Source: Melastoma dodecandrum (taxonomy: Eukaryota; Streptophyta; Magnoliopsida; Myrtales; Melastomataceae). From it: a stretch of 64,000 nucleotides of DNA. The DNA lies in NCBI GenBank assembly GCA_029817715.1, contig JARUPY010000198.1, positions 1-64,000 on the forward strand, in the 5' to 3' direction. Both the position numbers and the translations under genes were made by a program. Positions 25,436-38,007 of this stretch are shown in pieces (position 1 is the stretch's first letter; every line of letters starts with the position of its first letter). A model generated the notes under the pieces. That model saw only the letters and a list, made by a program, of their open reading frames with translations. It was not told the origin of the DNA and searched no databases.

Positions 25436-25694
25436 CTTCATAGCTGAGCAGATGACACAGGGGGCAATCTAGTAAGGTAAAAGTCACGCAGCGGACAGAT
25501 TTTCAATCCAGAGCCAAGAAAGTTTGTCCTCAAGCAAGAAATGAATATCAAAGCTACAAAAATATTTAAACAGAGTTCATAACACCATTGCACTTGACAA
25601 AAAGGGGGTTGTTCTACGCCATCGGAATCTGAACCCAAATCATAATCCAGATGCAAAAACTCTATAACCACCACCAAAGGCAGTCATCGTAGGT

Positions 25695-26319
<625 letters not shown>

Positions 26320-26401
26320 TGTTCCCTTCACTCTAATTAACTAACCAACCAACACAACACAAAAAAACAAAAACTTCAGATCGAGATGCTGACCAAATAA
26401 T

Positions 26402-27070
26402 CCCTTCAATAACTAGAAACACAAAATCACTAACATTTATTAGAATTGACAAGGGAGAATGATCAGATAGAGCTAATAAAAAAGGTCGAGTACCATCATC
26501 TTGGCAAACAAAATCAAACCAATAGGGAATCATATAGTCATCACCTAATTCTCCCAGTTGAAAAACTCTCTAACCATACAGTATAACTCACAGAAGCTCC
26601 ACAACAACAGTGATAAATAAAACAGAGATGCCAGGAACCACAATCATTCTCTTCAATAATTAGTAACTAAAAACAGCTAAACTTTAGTAGAAAGAAAGAA
26701 AGGGAGAATAATCAGATAGAGCTAATACAAAAGATTGAATACCATCATCTCGGCATACAACATCAAACCAATAGGGAATCTTTACATCATCATTTAATTC
26801 TCCCAACCAAAACAAAAGAAAAAAAACTCAACAAACTTCGAAGATATCCAATAAAAGCAGTCAAATCTAGATGCCAGCGAAAATTATACTCCTACACACC
26901 AATCAGCACCGAAAAATCACTGAATATTCTTAAAAGGGGAGTCAGATAGAGCTAATACAAAAGGTTGAATGCCATCATCTCGGAAAACAAGATCAAACCA
27001 CTAGGGAATCATTACATCATAACCTCATTCTCCCATCCAAAACCTCTAGCCAAACGAAAAAATAAAACAA
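26402..27070. repeat. Three imperfect tandem copies inside the RPS20 leader intron
   Basis: A unit of about 240-247 bases is repeated at about 26402, 26650 and 26890. Each copy contains CAGATAGAGCTAATA, CCATCATCT, ATCAAACCA and TAGGGAATC followed by an ATTCTCCC block. Copies differ by point changes and small indels. Confidence 0.75.
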
Positions 27071-27284
27071 AAAATCCACAAACGCCGGCAATCTAGCGTA
27101 AACAACGAATCGAAACACATGTCCGATCACAATTCCGGACATCAAGGGACAAGGGGATCTGGAATTCGGAAGCGTCTCCCGGATCGTTACCTCTCCGCAA
27201 GTGGAGGGGGTGGATATGCGAAGTTGGCGACACAGCTACGGTAGCGGCGGCGCTCAGCTAAGAGTGATGAAGGGAAACGCTGCA

Positions 27285-27675
27285 TATGAAGCTAGGGTTT
27301 CATTTGGAGCGTGAAGGCCGTTTATATTCGATCTCAGTCTAGGGCTTCAACCCTGACCGTCCGATCCTGCTACCCGGGATCTCGTTATGGGCCTCAATCT
27401 AGATCCCGAGAGCAGGCCCAAACAAATTCTTCCTCATTACCAAGTAGGCCCGGCCCACGGATCACATAATTCGTTATACGCCGCCCGATCTTGATCTGAC
27501 GGTCAATATATGTTGAAACCCCAAAACCTTAGGGTTTTTGTTGACGATGGGATATTTGCGTTGGGGAGGGGACTAGGATTCTCAACGTTGAGTTATAACC
27601 TTAGGATTGGAAATGGACTTATAATCCAACGGTGGTACAGAAACCCTAGCTTCGGTGAGGTATATAAAATCGCCC
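27285..27675. promoter_or_regulatory. Divergent promoter of RPS20 and EF1-alpha
   Basis: For RPS20 (minus) there is a TATA-like element at 27320-27328 and a telo-box complement (CTAGGGTTT, 27292-27300). For EF1-alpha (plus) there is AAACCCTAG at 27641-27649 and TATATAAAA at 27661-27669. Between them lie site II elements of the TGGGCY/RGCCCA type at 27388-27394, 27415-27420 and 27452-27457. Telo-box plus site II is the known combination in plant translation genes, binding telo-box factors and TCP proteins. The pair probably shares these central elements. Confidence 0.7.
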
Positions 27676-27699
27676 GGATCCCATCTCATTTAACCCTCT

Positions 27700-28324
27700 T
27701 TGCGCTGGCGTCCTGAGCCTGTCCTCTCTCCCCCGGTCTTCTTTTCCTTGTGTTCATCGCCCGAGGTAACGCCGAGGGATCTTTTCCACTTCTTCGTGAA
27801 TTGTATTCAATCATTGTTCTGGTTTTGTTTGCTGTTGTTAATGATCGGACTGTTGGTGTAGTCTTAGATTCGTTGTGATCTGTGGCATTTCCGCTTTATT
27901 GTGCCGCGTGGTACTTGTTTGTGGTTCGGATGGATGATTTTGGTGGTTTTATTTGTTGTAGATTTTAGATCGATGGAATTTTCATTAATCCCTTTCTATC
28001 GATTTGTTTTCTTGAGTGAACTTTGTGTCGGATCACTTCAGTTAACTTTATCCTTAGATCTGTCGTTAATGCATAGATCTGTTGATTTATTGAGTGCTGC
28101 TTGCTTTGTGGACTGATACTGATGATTGAGGGAAGCTATTTTTTTATGTTGAGAATATATCGATCTGTTTGATATAATCCTTGCTTATAGTTGTTTGTGT
28201 TTTTCTTGATCTGCAGTCTATTATGATCTGTTTCTTTCAGCAATCTTCTAAATCATTTGAATAGGAGTGCTTGGGTGATGATTTCCTGATGTGAGCTGGC
28301 CATTGATCGTTATTCTTATTTCAG
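27700..28324 (+). other. EF1-alpha 5' untranslated exon and leader intron
   Basis: Transcription probably starts near 27690-27710, about 30 bases after the TATA box. The leader exon ends CGCCCGAG at 27765 and is followed by GTAACG; the intron ends with a T-rich tract and TCAG at 28321-28324, 15 bases before the start codon. A first intron at this position is typical of plant EF1-alpha genes and often raises expression. Confidence 0.75.
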
Positions 28325-28339
28325 GAACCCTTATCAGCC

Positions 28340-29758
28340 ATGGGTAAGGAGAAGGTTCACATCAACATTGTCGTCATTGGTCATGTCGACTCTGGAAAGT
28401 CGACGACTACTGGCCACTTGATCTACAAGCTTGGAGGAATCGACAAGCGTGTGATTGAGAGGTTCGAGAAGGAAGCTGCTGAAATGAACAAGAGGTCATT
28501 CAAGTACGCCTGGGTACTTGACAAGCTCAAGGCTGAGCGCGAGCGTGGTATCACAATTGATATTGCTCTCTGGAAATTCGAGACCACAAAGTACTACTGC
28601 ACTGTCATCGATGCCCCTGGACATCGTGATTTCATCAAGAACATGATTACGGGAACTTCCCAGGCAGACTGTGCTGTACTCATCATAGACTCCACCACTG
28701 GTGGTTTTGAGGCTGGTATCTCCAAGGATGGACAGACCCGTGAGCATGCGCTCCTTGCCTTCACTCTTGGTGTGAAGCAGATGATTTGCTGCTGCAACAA
28801 GGTACTGTGGTGTTAAATTTTTACTACTGGTTTGTAGGATTGAGTCTTTGCTGACATGGGCCTGTCTTTTCAACAGATGGATGCCACCACCCCTAAGTAC
28901 TCCAAGGCTCGTTATGATGAAATTGTGAAGGAAGTGTCTTCGTACTTGAAGAAGGTTGGCTACAATCCTGAGAAGATTCCCTTCGTCCCCATATCTGGAT
29001 TCGAGGGAGACAACATGATTGAGAGATCCACCAACCTCGACTGGTACAAGGGGCCCACTCTTCTTGAGGCTCTCGACTTGATCCAGGAGCCCAAGAGGCC
29101 TTCGGACAAGCCTCTCCGTCTTCCTCTGCAGGACGTGTACAAGATTGGAGGCATCGGAACTGTACCTGTTGGTCGTGTCGAGACTGGTGTCCTGAAGCCC
29201 GGAATGGTTGTCACTTTCGGCCCATCTGGACTGACCACTGAAGTTAAGTCTGTTGAGATGCACCACGAGGCTCTTCAGGAGGCACTCCCTGGGGACAATG
29301 TTGGCTTCAATGTGAAGAATGTGGCAGTTAAGGATCTCAAGCGTGGTTTCGTTGCCTCCAACTCCAAGGACGACCCTGCAAAGGAAGCTGCCAACTTCAC
29401 CTCCCAGGTCATCATCATGAACCACCCTGGCCAGATTGGCAATGGTTATGCCCCGGTTCTGGACTGCCACACCTCCCACATTGCCGTCAAGTTTGCCGAG
29501 CTCCTGACCAAGATCGATAGGCGATCTGGCAAGGAGCTTGAGAAGGAGCCCAAGTTCTTGAAGAACGGAGATGCAGGTATGGTGAAGATGATTCCCACCA
29601 AGCCCATGGTGGTGGAGACCTTCTCTGAGTACCCTCCCCTGGGGCGTTTTGCGGTTAGGGACATGCGCCAGACTGTTGCAGTGGGTGTGATCAAGAGCGT
29701 CGAAAAGAAGGATCCATCTGGAGCCAAGGTCACTAAGTCCGCAGCCAAGAAGAAGTGA
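28340..29758 (+). CDS. Translation elongation factor 1-alpha, complete
   Basis: Two coding exons (28340-28801, 28877-29758) give 448 codons, i.e. 447 residues, the usual plant length. EF1-alpha is the GTPase that delivers aminoacyl-tRNA to the ribosome. The P-loop GHVDSGKST is at residues 14-22, [10 protein letters not shown] in switch I, DAPGH at about residue 91, and the guanine-specificity motif NKMD is split by the intron exactly between NK and MD. Domains 2 and 3 follow ([32 protein letters not shown]) with the basic tail [10 protein letters not shown]. No damage is seen; the codon use is biased toward G/C-ending codons as expected for a highly expressed gene. Confidence 0.97.
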
Positions 29759-29959
29759 TCAAATTGCTATCTGATTCTTGGAAGTCGGAAAGAGCGTGCA
29801 GGGGGGACGGTCGGGTGGGTCTATGGTTTTTGTTAGGCATTTTGGATGGGTGGGGGGAAAGAAACCTTTTTTTTCAATCCTTAGATTTTAAAAGTATATC
29901 GAGACTACTTTTTGTTTTGAGAGACATTTTGACAAATTTGTTGTGTTTTTCATAACTAC

Positions 29960-30850
29960 TTGTTTGCGGCTCTAATATTGGCCGAAAATGTTCATGATGA
30001 TATGTCTTGTTGCAAACAAAGGAGGATTGAAATTTATGCCTTTGCTCCCTTCCGACAGGCTTCCACGATGATGCCAGAGTGGTCTGAATTTTTTAAACAA
30101 ACGAGACAGCAGAAAAAAATAGACTCGTCATGCATTCTTCTCTATTCAGGCAAGTCACGTGAGCCGCACATATGGGATGGGGAATTTATATGTAATTCTG
30201 GTGGTTAGTTCGGTTTAAAGATTTAAGGTAGAAATGAAATTGACTAATAATATGATTTATTTATTTTCCATCTCTTTTTATTTTATTTATTTATTTTTTT
30301 TTTAATTTTAAAGAGTAATAGAAATAATCATATATTTTGACACATAATGTTCATTTTCTTTCTCATTTATTCATTTCATCTCCTTATTTCATTAAACAAT
30401 TCTCTTTTTAGTTAATGTTTTTGATAAATAAAAAAAACGATACTATATTTAAAAAGATAGACGAGCTAATTTGAAAATGAAAATTTTATTGATTTTTTAT
30501 TTAGTTGTAAAAATGTCAAAATAAATCGAAATTAAAATTTTTTGACTAATATTCTTAAATCAGTAGTTTGAAATATAAGTTTCCATAAATTCAGTATTTG
30601 AATCAATGATGTTGTTCAAAATATAAAAACGCGTGCTTAAAATATTAATTTGAAAAATGGAAATTTATTTCCCTAAATTTTTAAGGCGTTTAAAAACACT
30701 AATTTTTTAAAAAAATAAAATTAATATTTTACATATATTAATTAAGAAACTTTAAATTTAAAAACACTATTTCCTAAACATTTAGGAACACCATGGTTTT
30801 AGTAACATGCCTCCTTTCTCGTACTGGCTAGGTTGTAACTGAATGGATGA
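29960..30850. other. AT-rich spacer
   Basis: Very AT-rich from about 30230 to 30790. No gene, RNA or terminal repeats recognised. Confidence 0.45.
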
Positions 30851-30887
30851 TTGGTGTCAGTGAAGGTCTGTTGTAAAGTGACCTGTT

Positions 30888-32647
30888 ATGTCCGGTTGTG
30901 TCGGTTATGTTGGGCTAGCATCGGTCACTCAATCGCTCGTCAGGAGGTGCATCCACGTCAGCAAAACAGTTATTCAGTTAAAGCAGGCTCACGCCCTTGT
31001 CCTGAAGAAGACGACAACCCCCGACAACCACCGCAGTATCCTCACATCCTTACTCATCAAACTCCTAGACCTTTCCTCTGAGGACGACTTCGTCTACGCC
31101 CGCCGCCTGTTCGATGGAATTCCCCGCAGAGCGCACTTCCTCTGGGCAGCTCTCGTGCACCATCTCGTCCGCCGGGGTCGATATGATGTTTCCATTTTCC
31201 TGTTTGCCGAATCCCATGGGATCGGGATCCCTACATCCGGGTTCATGCTCTCGGCGGTACTGAACGCCTGTGCTCGCTCGGCTCTGATTATCGAGGGGAG
31301 ACAGGTTCATGCGAGGGCATTGCTGTCCGGATGCTTGGGCAATGAGATAGTGCAGACCGCGCTCATGGATATGTACGCCAAATGTGGGGATATACATGGG
31401 GCTCGGAGTTTGTTTGATGGAATCGAAACAAGGGATGTTGTCACATGGACTGCCATGATTCGGGGGTATTCAAAGCTAGGCATGATGGAGAATGCGAGGA
31501 TGTTGTTTGACGAGATGGACGGGAGGAACGCATTCTGTTGGACTACGCTGGTCGCTGGGTATGCGAACAATGGCGATATGGACTCGGCGAGGGAGCTTTA
31601 TGATAAAATGGAGGTGAAGGACACGGTGACATGGGTTAGCATGATTTCTGGTTATGGTAAAATAGGGGATGTAGTCAGGGCAAGACTAGTGTTTGACGAG
31701 GCACCCGTGAAGGATGCTGCGTGTTGGGCAGCAGTGTTGTGTTGTTATGCGCAGAATGGTTATGCAAAAGAAGCTCTGGAGATTTACAGGGAAATGAGGA
31801 AGTTGGGAGTTGCTGCAAGCGAGGTTGCCATGGTGGGGGCTATTTCTGCTTGTGCACAGCTGGTGGATGTGAAAATGGCGGAGGAGCTGGATAAAGACCT
31901 CAAAGGTGGATGTTTCCGTAAGCGACCCAACCACACCGCAAAAGTTTGTCATATTTCGAGGATTATCATCTTACACTCTTTCTTCCTGGTACAGGTAGGA
32001 CGATATTCATATCCAATTCCCTGATCCACATGCATTCGAGGTGCGGGAACATCGCCAAGGCACATAAAGAGTATAACAGGATGGAAACTAGGGATGTGGT
32101 ATCTTATGGTGCAATGATCACGGGCTTGGCCGACCATGGCAAGGGCCATGATGCTTTGGATCTCTTTCGGGAGATGCTTGCTGCTGGCATCACGCCGAAT
32201 GAGGTCACATTTGTCTCTGTGCTCAATGCGTGTAGCTATACTGGACTGGTTGAAGAAGGATTAGGCTACTATCGCATGATGACCGAAGTCTTCAATATTA
32301 AGCCACGGATCGAGCACTATTCAATAATTATTGACCTCCTCGGAAGAGCCGGCGAGCTCGAGAGGGCGTACAATATTTTAGTTGGCTTGGATCACACAGT
32401 CGTCGATGCCGGTATATGGGGAGCTCTGCTAGGGGCTTGTAGAGTATATGGAAATCCAAAGCTGGGAGAGATCGTGGCTAGGAAGCTTTTCATGATTGAG
32501 CCTCGAAATGACGGGAATTACATGCTTCTGGCAGGTATTTATGCTTCTGCAGATAGGTGGGCCGATGCGGAAAAGATTAGGAGGGCCATGGCATTGCAGG
32601 GAATTGCAAAGACTCCCGGCAAGAGCATACCTGTTATTAACAAGTAA
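30888..32647 (+). CDS. Pentatricopeptide repeat protein, PLS class with E motif
   Basis: Two exons (30888-31917, 31995-32647; 77-base intron with GTAAGC donor) give 560 residues. PPR proteins bind organellar RNA one repeat per base. Typical motifs follow each other: LKQAHALVLKK near the N-terminus, TALMDMYAKCGDIHGARSLF, VVTWTAMIRGYSKLGMMENA, FCWTTLVAGYANNGDMDSA, VTWVSMISGYGKIGDVVRA, then across the intron SNSLIHMHSRCGNIAKAH, VVSYGAMITGLADHGKGHDA, ITPNEVTFVSVLNACSYTG, HYSIIIDLLGRAGELERA, WGALLGACRVYGN and the E-motif region NDGNYMLLAGIYASADRWAD. It stops shortly after the E/E+ region, without a DYW domain. Family E-class proteins mostly act in C-to-U editing or processing in plastids or mitochondria; no clear transit peptide can be assigned by eye. 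The intron is unusual, since most PPR genes have none. Confidence 0.85.
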
Positions 32648-32949
32648 TGGTGCTGGATACATCAACCAATGGCGGCACCAAACAAAGAATCGCTTGGACA
32701 GTCTAATGTGAAATTTGCACATCGACCTCTATGTATGATCCTTAGACATTGAAATCCCAGGGCAAATACCAATGAAGCTGTTTGGATCATGTATTGAAAG
32801 TTTCCAAGAGGCAAAGTCAGCGAAATTATTTACCAGTGGCTTACCTTCCTCTGTTTTCTGATTGATTTCAATTGTTACGACTTGTTACCCCCACTTCCAT
32901 ACATCTTGGTTCCCCCTAGTCCAGCGATGTATTGATGGAGTTTGTTTGT

Positions 32950-34010
32950 TTGACATACTCGTGTTCAAGCTTCAACCTCATCTTTCACGCAAATCATAGG
33001 CAAGATCCCAGAGACTGGGGCGTGTGGGTTACGTAAATGTTCATTACCTGCCATTTTGGGGACAATTTTCCAGGTGGTTAATTTGTCTAATTACACTGTT
33101 GCCTAATTCTAAGCCTTTTGGAACCACTCGTGTGTTGATTTTGGGGCATTTAATGCTTCTTGGTGCAGCCATGGCATCAGAACTGGTGTTTTTGAAGCCA
33201 GCAAGCTTACTGATAAATGTTGCCCCGTCAATCCCAGATATCCAAGCTTCACAACTTTCACTGTATCCAGTGAATTGACACGTTAGATGATTTCCAATAA
33301 ATGCCTTGAGATGGTGTATGGATTTCATGTTTGCAGTTTCAGTCAATAGCATCGTTTGGTAGCACTTTTTCTGGGGATAACTGTGTTGATTCCTTGTGAG
33401 GTACTAAAGCAACGGTTGCAGGCCTGTCTCTTTGATATTGCAACGAAGACACTCTCTGTATGTGGCCATGGTCCAAAGGTATTCTTCCCAGGCAAAGGTG
33501 CAATTCTGTTACGAAGTTCCATTCTATTTGGCCAGAATGAGACATTAGGAAGTGTCGAAAAAGGTGTGTTCGCCACAAAGAGTCTCATTTCACCGGATCA
33601 CAAGCTTCTGTAACTTGTTTGCTTCCTTCAGCTTGCGCAAGATGTTCTGGAGCGGGACCTCAAACCATGGAAAATTGTAATAGTCGGAGCTATCTCAGGT
33701 GGCGTAGCCGTATCCTTAGGAAACATTTAGATGTCATGAAGACAAGGATGATGACTACTCGCAGGTGATCAAATACCAATGTCAGTGGTAGCGATCTGTA
33801 TCCTACATCGTGAAGGGTGTCTCTCGGCTTATTTAAGGGAGCGGTGCCTCGGTTCTTCTTGATTGTCCCATTGGGTGCCATGAATTTCGCAGGTTATAAG
33901 CTCTCGAGGAAGGTCTTGATGAACAAGAACCAGGAGGTGGCATCCGAAAGGCCTCCCAGGAAGAAGTTCACAAATTCTGGACGAAGTTTTCTTTTGCAAA
34001 CAACTTTGAG
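32950..34010 (+). pseudogene. Mitochondrial carrier pseudogene, SAM carrier-like
   Basis: Pieces of the carrier related to S-adenosylmethionine transporters appear in order: RVQAS and FTQIIGKIPETGACGLR (about 32960-33030), SLPAILG, a retained intron 33074-33168 with GT-AG ends, SHGIRTGVFEASKL, LLINVAPSIPDIQ in a shifted frame, IPCEVLKQRLQA (carrier signature, about 33380-33420), VLERDLKPWKIVIVGAISGG (about 33640), VMKTRMMTT, and LGLFKGAVPRFFLIVPLGAM followed by NFAGYKLSRKVL (about 33820-33925). At least four frame changes and several stops break it. The N-terminal extension of the full protein is missing. Intron retention points to a duplicated gene, not a retrocopy. Confidence 0.8.
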
Positions 34011-34194
34011 TAGTTTTTTGACGACCTTAAAGTAGATGCATATGCTCCAAAATATTCACCAGTCGACAAGTCTTTGCTTTATTATTTCGTCGCCTGGAAA
34101 GAGAAAGATGGAAAATAAAGCAAACAGAGTAGTTTGATTGGCACGCATAGGGATACCAGTAATGACTAGCGACGGGCATATTGGCCTACATGGT

Positions 34195-34860
34195 TTAATA
34201 ACCCCAGTAATCATTCCTGATCTAATCGAGGATTTTCTGCCCCATCTCGGGATGCTTCGCAAAGTACTCATCAGCAGTCATGGTACTGAAAGTTCTCTAT
34301 AGATAGGAGGAAATACAATAGGTAAAGAGACGCAAATTGTTGAAAGACTGTAGTAGGACGTATGATCAGTTCTCTTAAATTCTTGAACTTCAGCTATCTC
34401 CTTCTCCAAGCACTCAGACTCCTTAAGGGATACTGCTATGAGCAGAATGTGAAGCTGCGAGTGATGCTATGGGCGGAGTACGAGCTGCGAAGGACGGAAG
34501 AGGAGTATGTGAGCTGAAGAAGTGAAGAAGAGTTGTTGCTGTTAAATGTACTGTTACGTTGCTCTGTTTGTTAGAAGTTGTTACAAGTAGTTGCAGAGAA
34601 AATAGATATAAGAGCTGGGGACTGTTGGTAGTTGGTGTTGTTGTGTTCTGTTAGCTTTCTTCCTCTTGTTCCCCTGTTCTCGTGTAATATGCAATTGATT
34701 GAATGTTGAGATTCGACTGATGTTCATTACCGATCAGTCCTTCCATCTTTCCTCGTTCTTCTCCGATCGTGTAATCCCAGAGAACCATAGCAGATACCGC
34801 CTCTGCTTCTTTCAGTTCAACCAAAGAGATAGCAACACGGTTTAGATCTATGCACTCGAG
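34195..34860 (-). pseudogene. ATP synthase subunit d (mitochondrial) pseudogene, split by an LTR
   Basis: Minus-strand pieces match the C-terminal half of the plant F1Fo-ATP synthase d subunit, part of the peripheral stalk: SLVELKEAEAVS (about 34798-34835), then after a 359-base insertion SLKESECLEKEIAEVQEF (about 34370-34430), an intron ending in CTATAG, and exon 34195-34296 encoding TFSTMTADEYFAKHPEMG. That exon has an in-frame TAG before IRNDYWGY and its natural stop TAA at 34195-34197. The N-terminal exons are not found upstream. The insertion carries a perfect five-base target duplication, so the coding exon was contiguous before it. It cannot be functional. Confidence 0.8.
34434..34792 (+). 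mobile_element. Solo LTR, 359 bp, target duplication GATAC
   Basis: The element begins TGCTATG and ends CATAGCA, a perfect seven-base inverted terminus of the TG...CA type, and is flanked by GATAC on both sides (34429-34433 and 34793-34797). A TATA-like ATAGATATAAGAG lies near 34605, followed by T/C-rich sequence and TGTAATATGC, as in a plus-oriented LTR with U3, R and U5. No internal retroelement sequence is present, so it is a solo LTR or a very small non-autonomous element. Confidence 0.8.
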
Positions 34861-35448
34861 TTTGAAGTGACAGAGTATCTGCAAATCTGGTCCTGTGGCC
34901 CTCGCAGGGATCTTTAAGGGAGTCTGGGTCCTCATCCATGAAAGATGAGACCATGCCCATATTGCAGACGGACACCAAACAGAAAGCTGACAGTTTGTCA
35001 CGCCACTTAACTACCTCTATCTATCAGATATGCTGCCTAACTCAAAAGTACACTCAATTAACATTCCTAGGTCACCTATGAGGGTCTTAATCCTGGCAAG
35101 GCCAACATATGTACATGCAATGCTACCTTATTTCCGTCGAAAGGAGCAACATAACAGTAGCCTGTTAGTTTACATCCATTCAGGAACAGACAGACAAGGG
35201 AGATGTTAACCCGACACCTTATGCGGCAACTCCGCATGGCCAGAGGGACGAACAGGAGCCAGTACTATCCACAGTTATGTAAATGGTCCGCCAAGATTCC
35301 TTGCAGAGTTTTAATGTCAATGGCGCAACCAGCCCGGGTCATCCAACTGCAAGGCAGCAATATTCATCGTTGGTTGAGAAAAAACACTAGTCTCCATGGA
35401 GTTTATTAAATTAGTCGGAATCAAGAGATGCAATTATCTGGCAGCAGA

Positions 35449-38007
35449 TTAAGGAATGTCAACAGCCTGTAACCAAGTATTAGAAATGTCCACAAATGTA
35501 TGCAAAGGGGGAGCTTTACCTTGAACAAGTGATGCATTTCCAGAGGAATCATGGTTAGCATCTACAGGGGCTCCAGGCAAGGGCACAGGCTTATAATAAG
35601 ACGCAAACGGTTCCGACAGAGGGTGATTAAGCTGATAATTTACAGCCAGACAACCAAAGATAATAAATTTCGATGCGCTTCTGTAGGCGATTTCTGCATC
35701 CCTACACTTCTTAAATACCACCCTGGCACGGTTCCCATCTCTGTCCAGTTCTGTCTGAAGTTCATTTAAAGTGCCAAATCGCTTGAATGTCTTATTCAGT
35801 CTAACTTGGAAGGAATAAATCTAGGCCCAGGAAAAGCAAGCACAAGCTCCGCTGGAGAATTGGGATCAACATATCTGACAGGCTTCTCAGGCAAAGGGTC
35901 TTCTACGTTCCGTCTCTTTGCGTACGGTCTCCGACCTGGTCTTCGAGGTCTCTCTTGTTCAGAAGAAAAGATTTTATTCTCTCCATTTATGACCCCGTCA
36001 GGATTATCTTCCAAACCATTTCCAATAATCCTATCAGTCCAACGCGAGACTTTCATGTCCTCAAATTCAAATGCTTCAGAAGATCCGCCAGCATGCTGTG
36101 ACGACTTTTTCCTCTTACCACGTAATCTGCACACACTCAAGTCTAATCCTACAGCAACTGAGTTCCTAAAATCAGAATAGAAGCAAGTCAAGGCGCTCAA
36201 GAAACTATATCTCCCAGGGGACTAACGGCTGCTGACTGAAGCTGAGATAGTGAATTCTCGAACGATTGATCTTCCACCGAAATCCCAGTACTCACTTTTT
36301 CAGCAGCGTCACTAACAGCAGCATGTTCAACATGCTCCGCCTCCTCGCTTTGTGCTTTGAGGGAAGGAGATCTGGTCATCTGGCTTGCAACCCGGCTTAT
36401 GCATTCACCAATTTTGAAAGACGGTTTAGGAAGTGGACTGGCAACTTTTCCTGAACTAATGCTTTTCCTCTCATCTGCAGAACCAGACTCATCGCTTTGT
36501 TTTAAACGCCGGCACCTTTTGGCTACAAGAGTACCATCCAACTCAAACTCATCGTCCTCTGAATACAGCATAGCCTCGTCCATCAGTTCAAATACACTTC
36601 TTTCCTTCCTACGATTGTAGACAATATCTTTCAAGTTGTGCTTTCGTCTATGGGCGAAGCCTTTTGGGACATCCATACTTCCCTGACCAGAAACAGCCAT
36701 CCCATCCTTCGCATCCTCAGCCTGAATACTATCCTTCAAATCTAGAGCTTCAGTATCATCTTCTTCCAAATCTCCAAAGGACTGAAATTCAGGTAGCTGA
36801 TTGAAACCCTTATGCCGGTAGATGACCAATAGCTGAGCCTTAGCTATCACGAGCCCCAATCTGTCAGCTCCAGATGATGCACTTAGAGCTAATCCTTTTA
36901 GCTACCGGATAAATTCTTTGGGTCTGAAGGTGCTTGCATCCACAGAGTTATCCACACCCACTCTTGTGCAAGAATCCGGTTGAATCCCCGCATTTTCAAC
37001 GACCTGAACTTTTATTTCGTCCAAAACATCCCCCGATAAGCAGGAGCAGGCTAACCCAAGCTCCACCCTCCTCGATACTTCTTCCAAAGCACAATCCACG
37101 GCATTCTGAAAGCTTTCTGAATTACCCTGCTTAACTGCATTAGAAAAGTGTGACCGGGAATGGCTTCAGCTGTGATGTTTCATTCCATGAAAACATATGG
37201 TCGCCAAAATATGCCACCAGAAAGGAGTGCTTTTTATGATACTTCATCACTTTCTCAGGCACATCTGATGGGTCAAAAATCTGACCAGGCCACCAAGGAT
37301 GACTTCTCACTTTGCCCCATACTAAACTACACGCAGAAAATATGTCTTCTGGATCAGGAGGGAGCTGATAAACCACTTCATCAGCCCCCCTAGAGCTCTC
37401 CGTCTTCAGATCTCCCTCGCTCTCTTCATTCTCAACAGTCATCTTGAGGTCTTCCACACCATCAAACTGCTTGTCAACCTTCATCGCATCATCATCGCCC
37501 GAACCATCATCATTGGAATAAGAAGCTTCATCTACCTCTATATTTTCTAAAGATGGAACTACACCCAGAAGAGCAGTCCCTTCAGCGACAGAGCCAGTCA
37601 CACAGTAGTCTTGGCCATTGTCATCAACAAGTTGATCAGTTCTGGAGTCGCCAAAAACATTTCTCTCACAGATAACATCCCCTCCATCAACAACATTTGC
37701 TCCTCCTTCCTTTGTCGCAGTACAAAAGTAGTAAGAGAAAGACCATTCTCCATGTTTCCACCAACAACCTCCGTGTTAGACTTTTGTTTGTCTATTGCAT
37801 CGCGAGAAGCAATTTCAAATCCATCACCTAAATTATTGACATTCTCATATAAGACACAAGTTTCTTTCGCTTCAGCATTCGTAACACCAGCTAACTCTAC
37901 CACCTGGACGCCACCGACCTTCCCACCCGCTTCCTCTCCAAGACCCTCTTCAGCTGCCCCCGAAGTCCCCGCGACCGCACCCGCCTCCCAGAATCGATCG
38001 GCCATCC
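35449..38007 (-). pseudogene. PWWP-domain protein (PDP-type) pseudogene
   Basis: Read from the 5' end on the minus strand: MADRFWEAGAVAGTSG (start near 38005), acidic linker, then after a frame change RTDQLVDDNGQDYCVTGSVA, SLVWGKVRSHPWWPGQIFDP (PWWP core near 37290), FLVAYFGDHMFSWNE, then a one-base shift at a CCC run (about 37167) to SHFSNAVKQGNSESFQNAVD, CALEEVSRRVELGLACSC, KEFIR followed by TAG (36902-36904) where the family has a Tyr, LVIAKAQLLVIYRHKGF, FEFEDMKVSRWTDRIIGNG, PVRYVDPNSPAELVLAF, another shift, and FKRFGTLNELQTELDRDG, ARVVFKKCRDAEIAYRSA near the end. PDP proteins work with PRC2-linked complexes in histone methylation control. Three frameshifts and one nonsense codon make a functional product unlikely. 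One or two shifts sit at homopolymers. Confidence 0.75.

Noticed and set aside
28496..29479. A 327-codon minus-strand open frame opposite EF1-alpha
   Set aside because: It mirrors the codon bias of the EF1-alpha second exon and spans its intron; it has no known domain. It is a shadow of the real gene.
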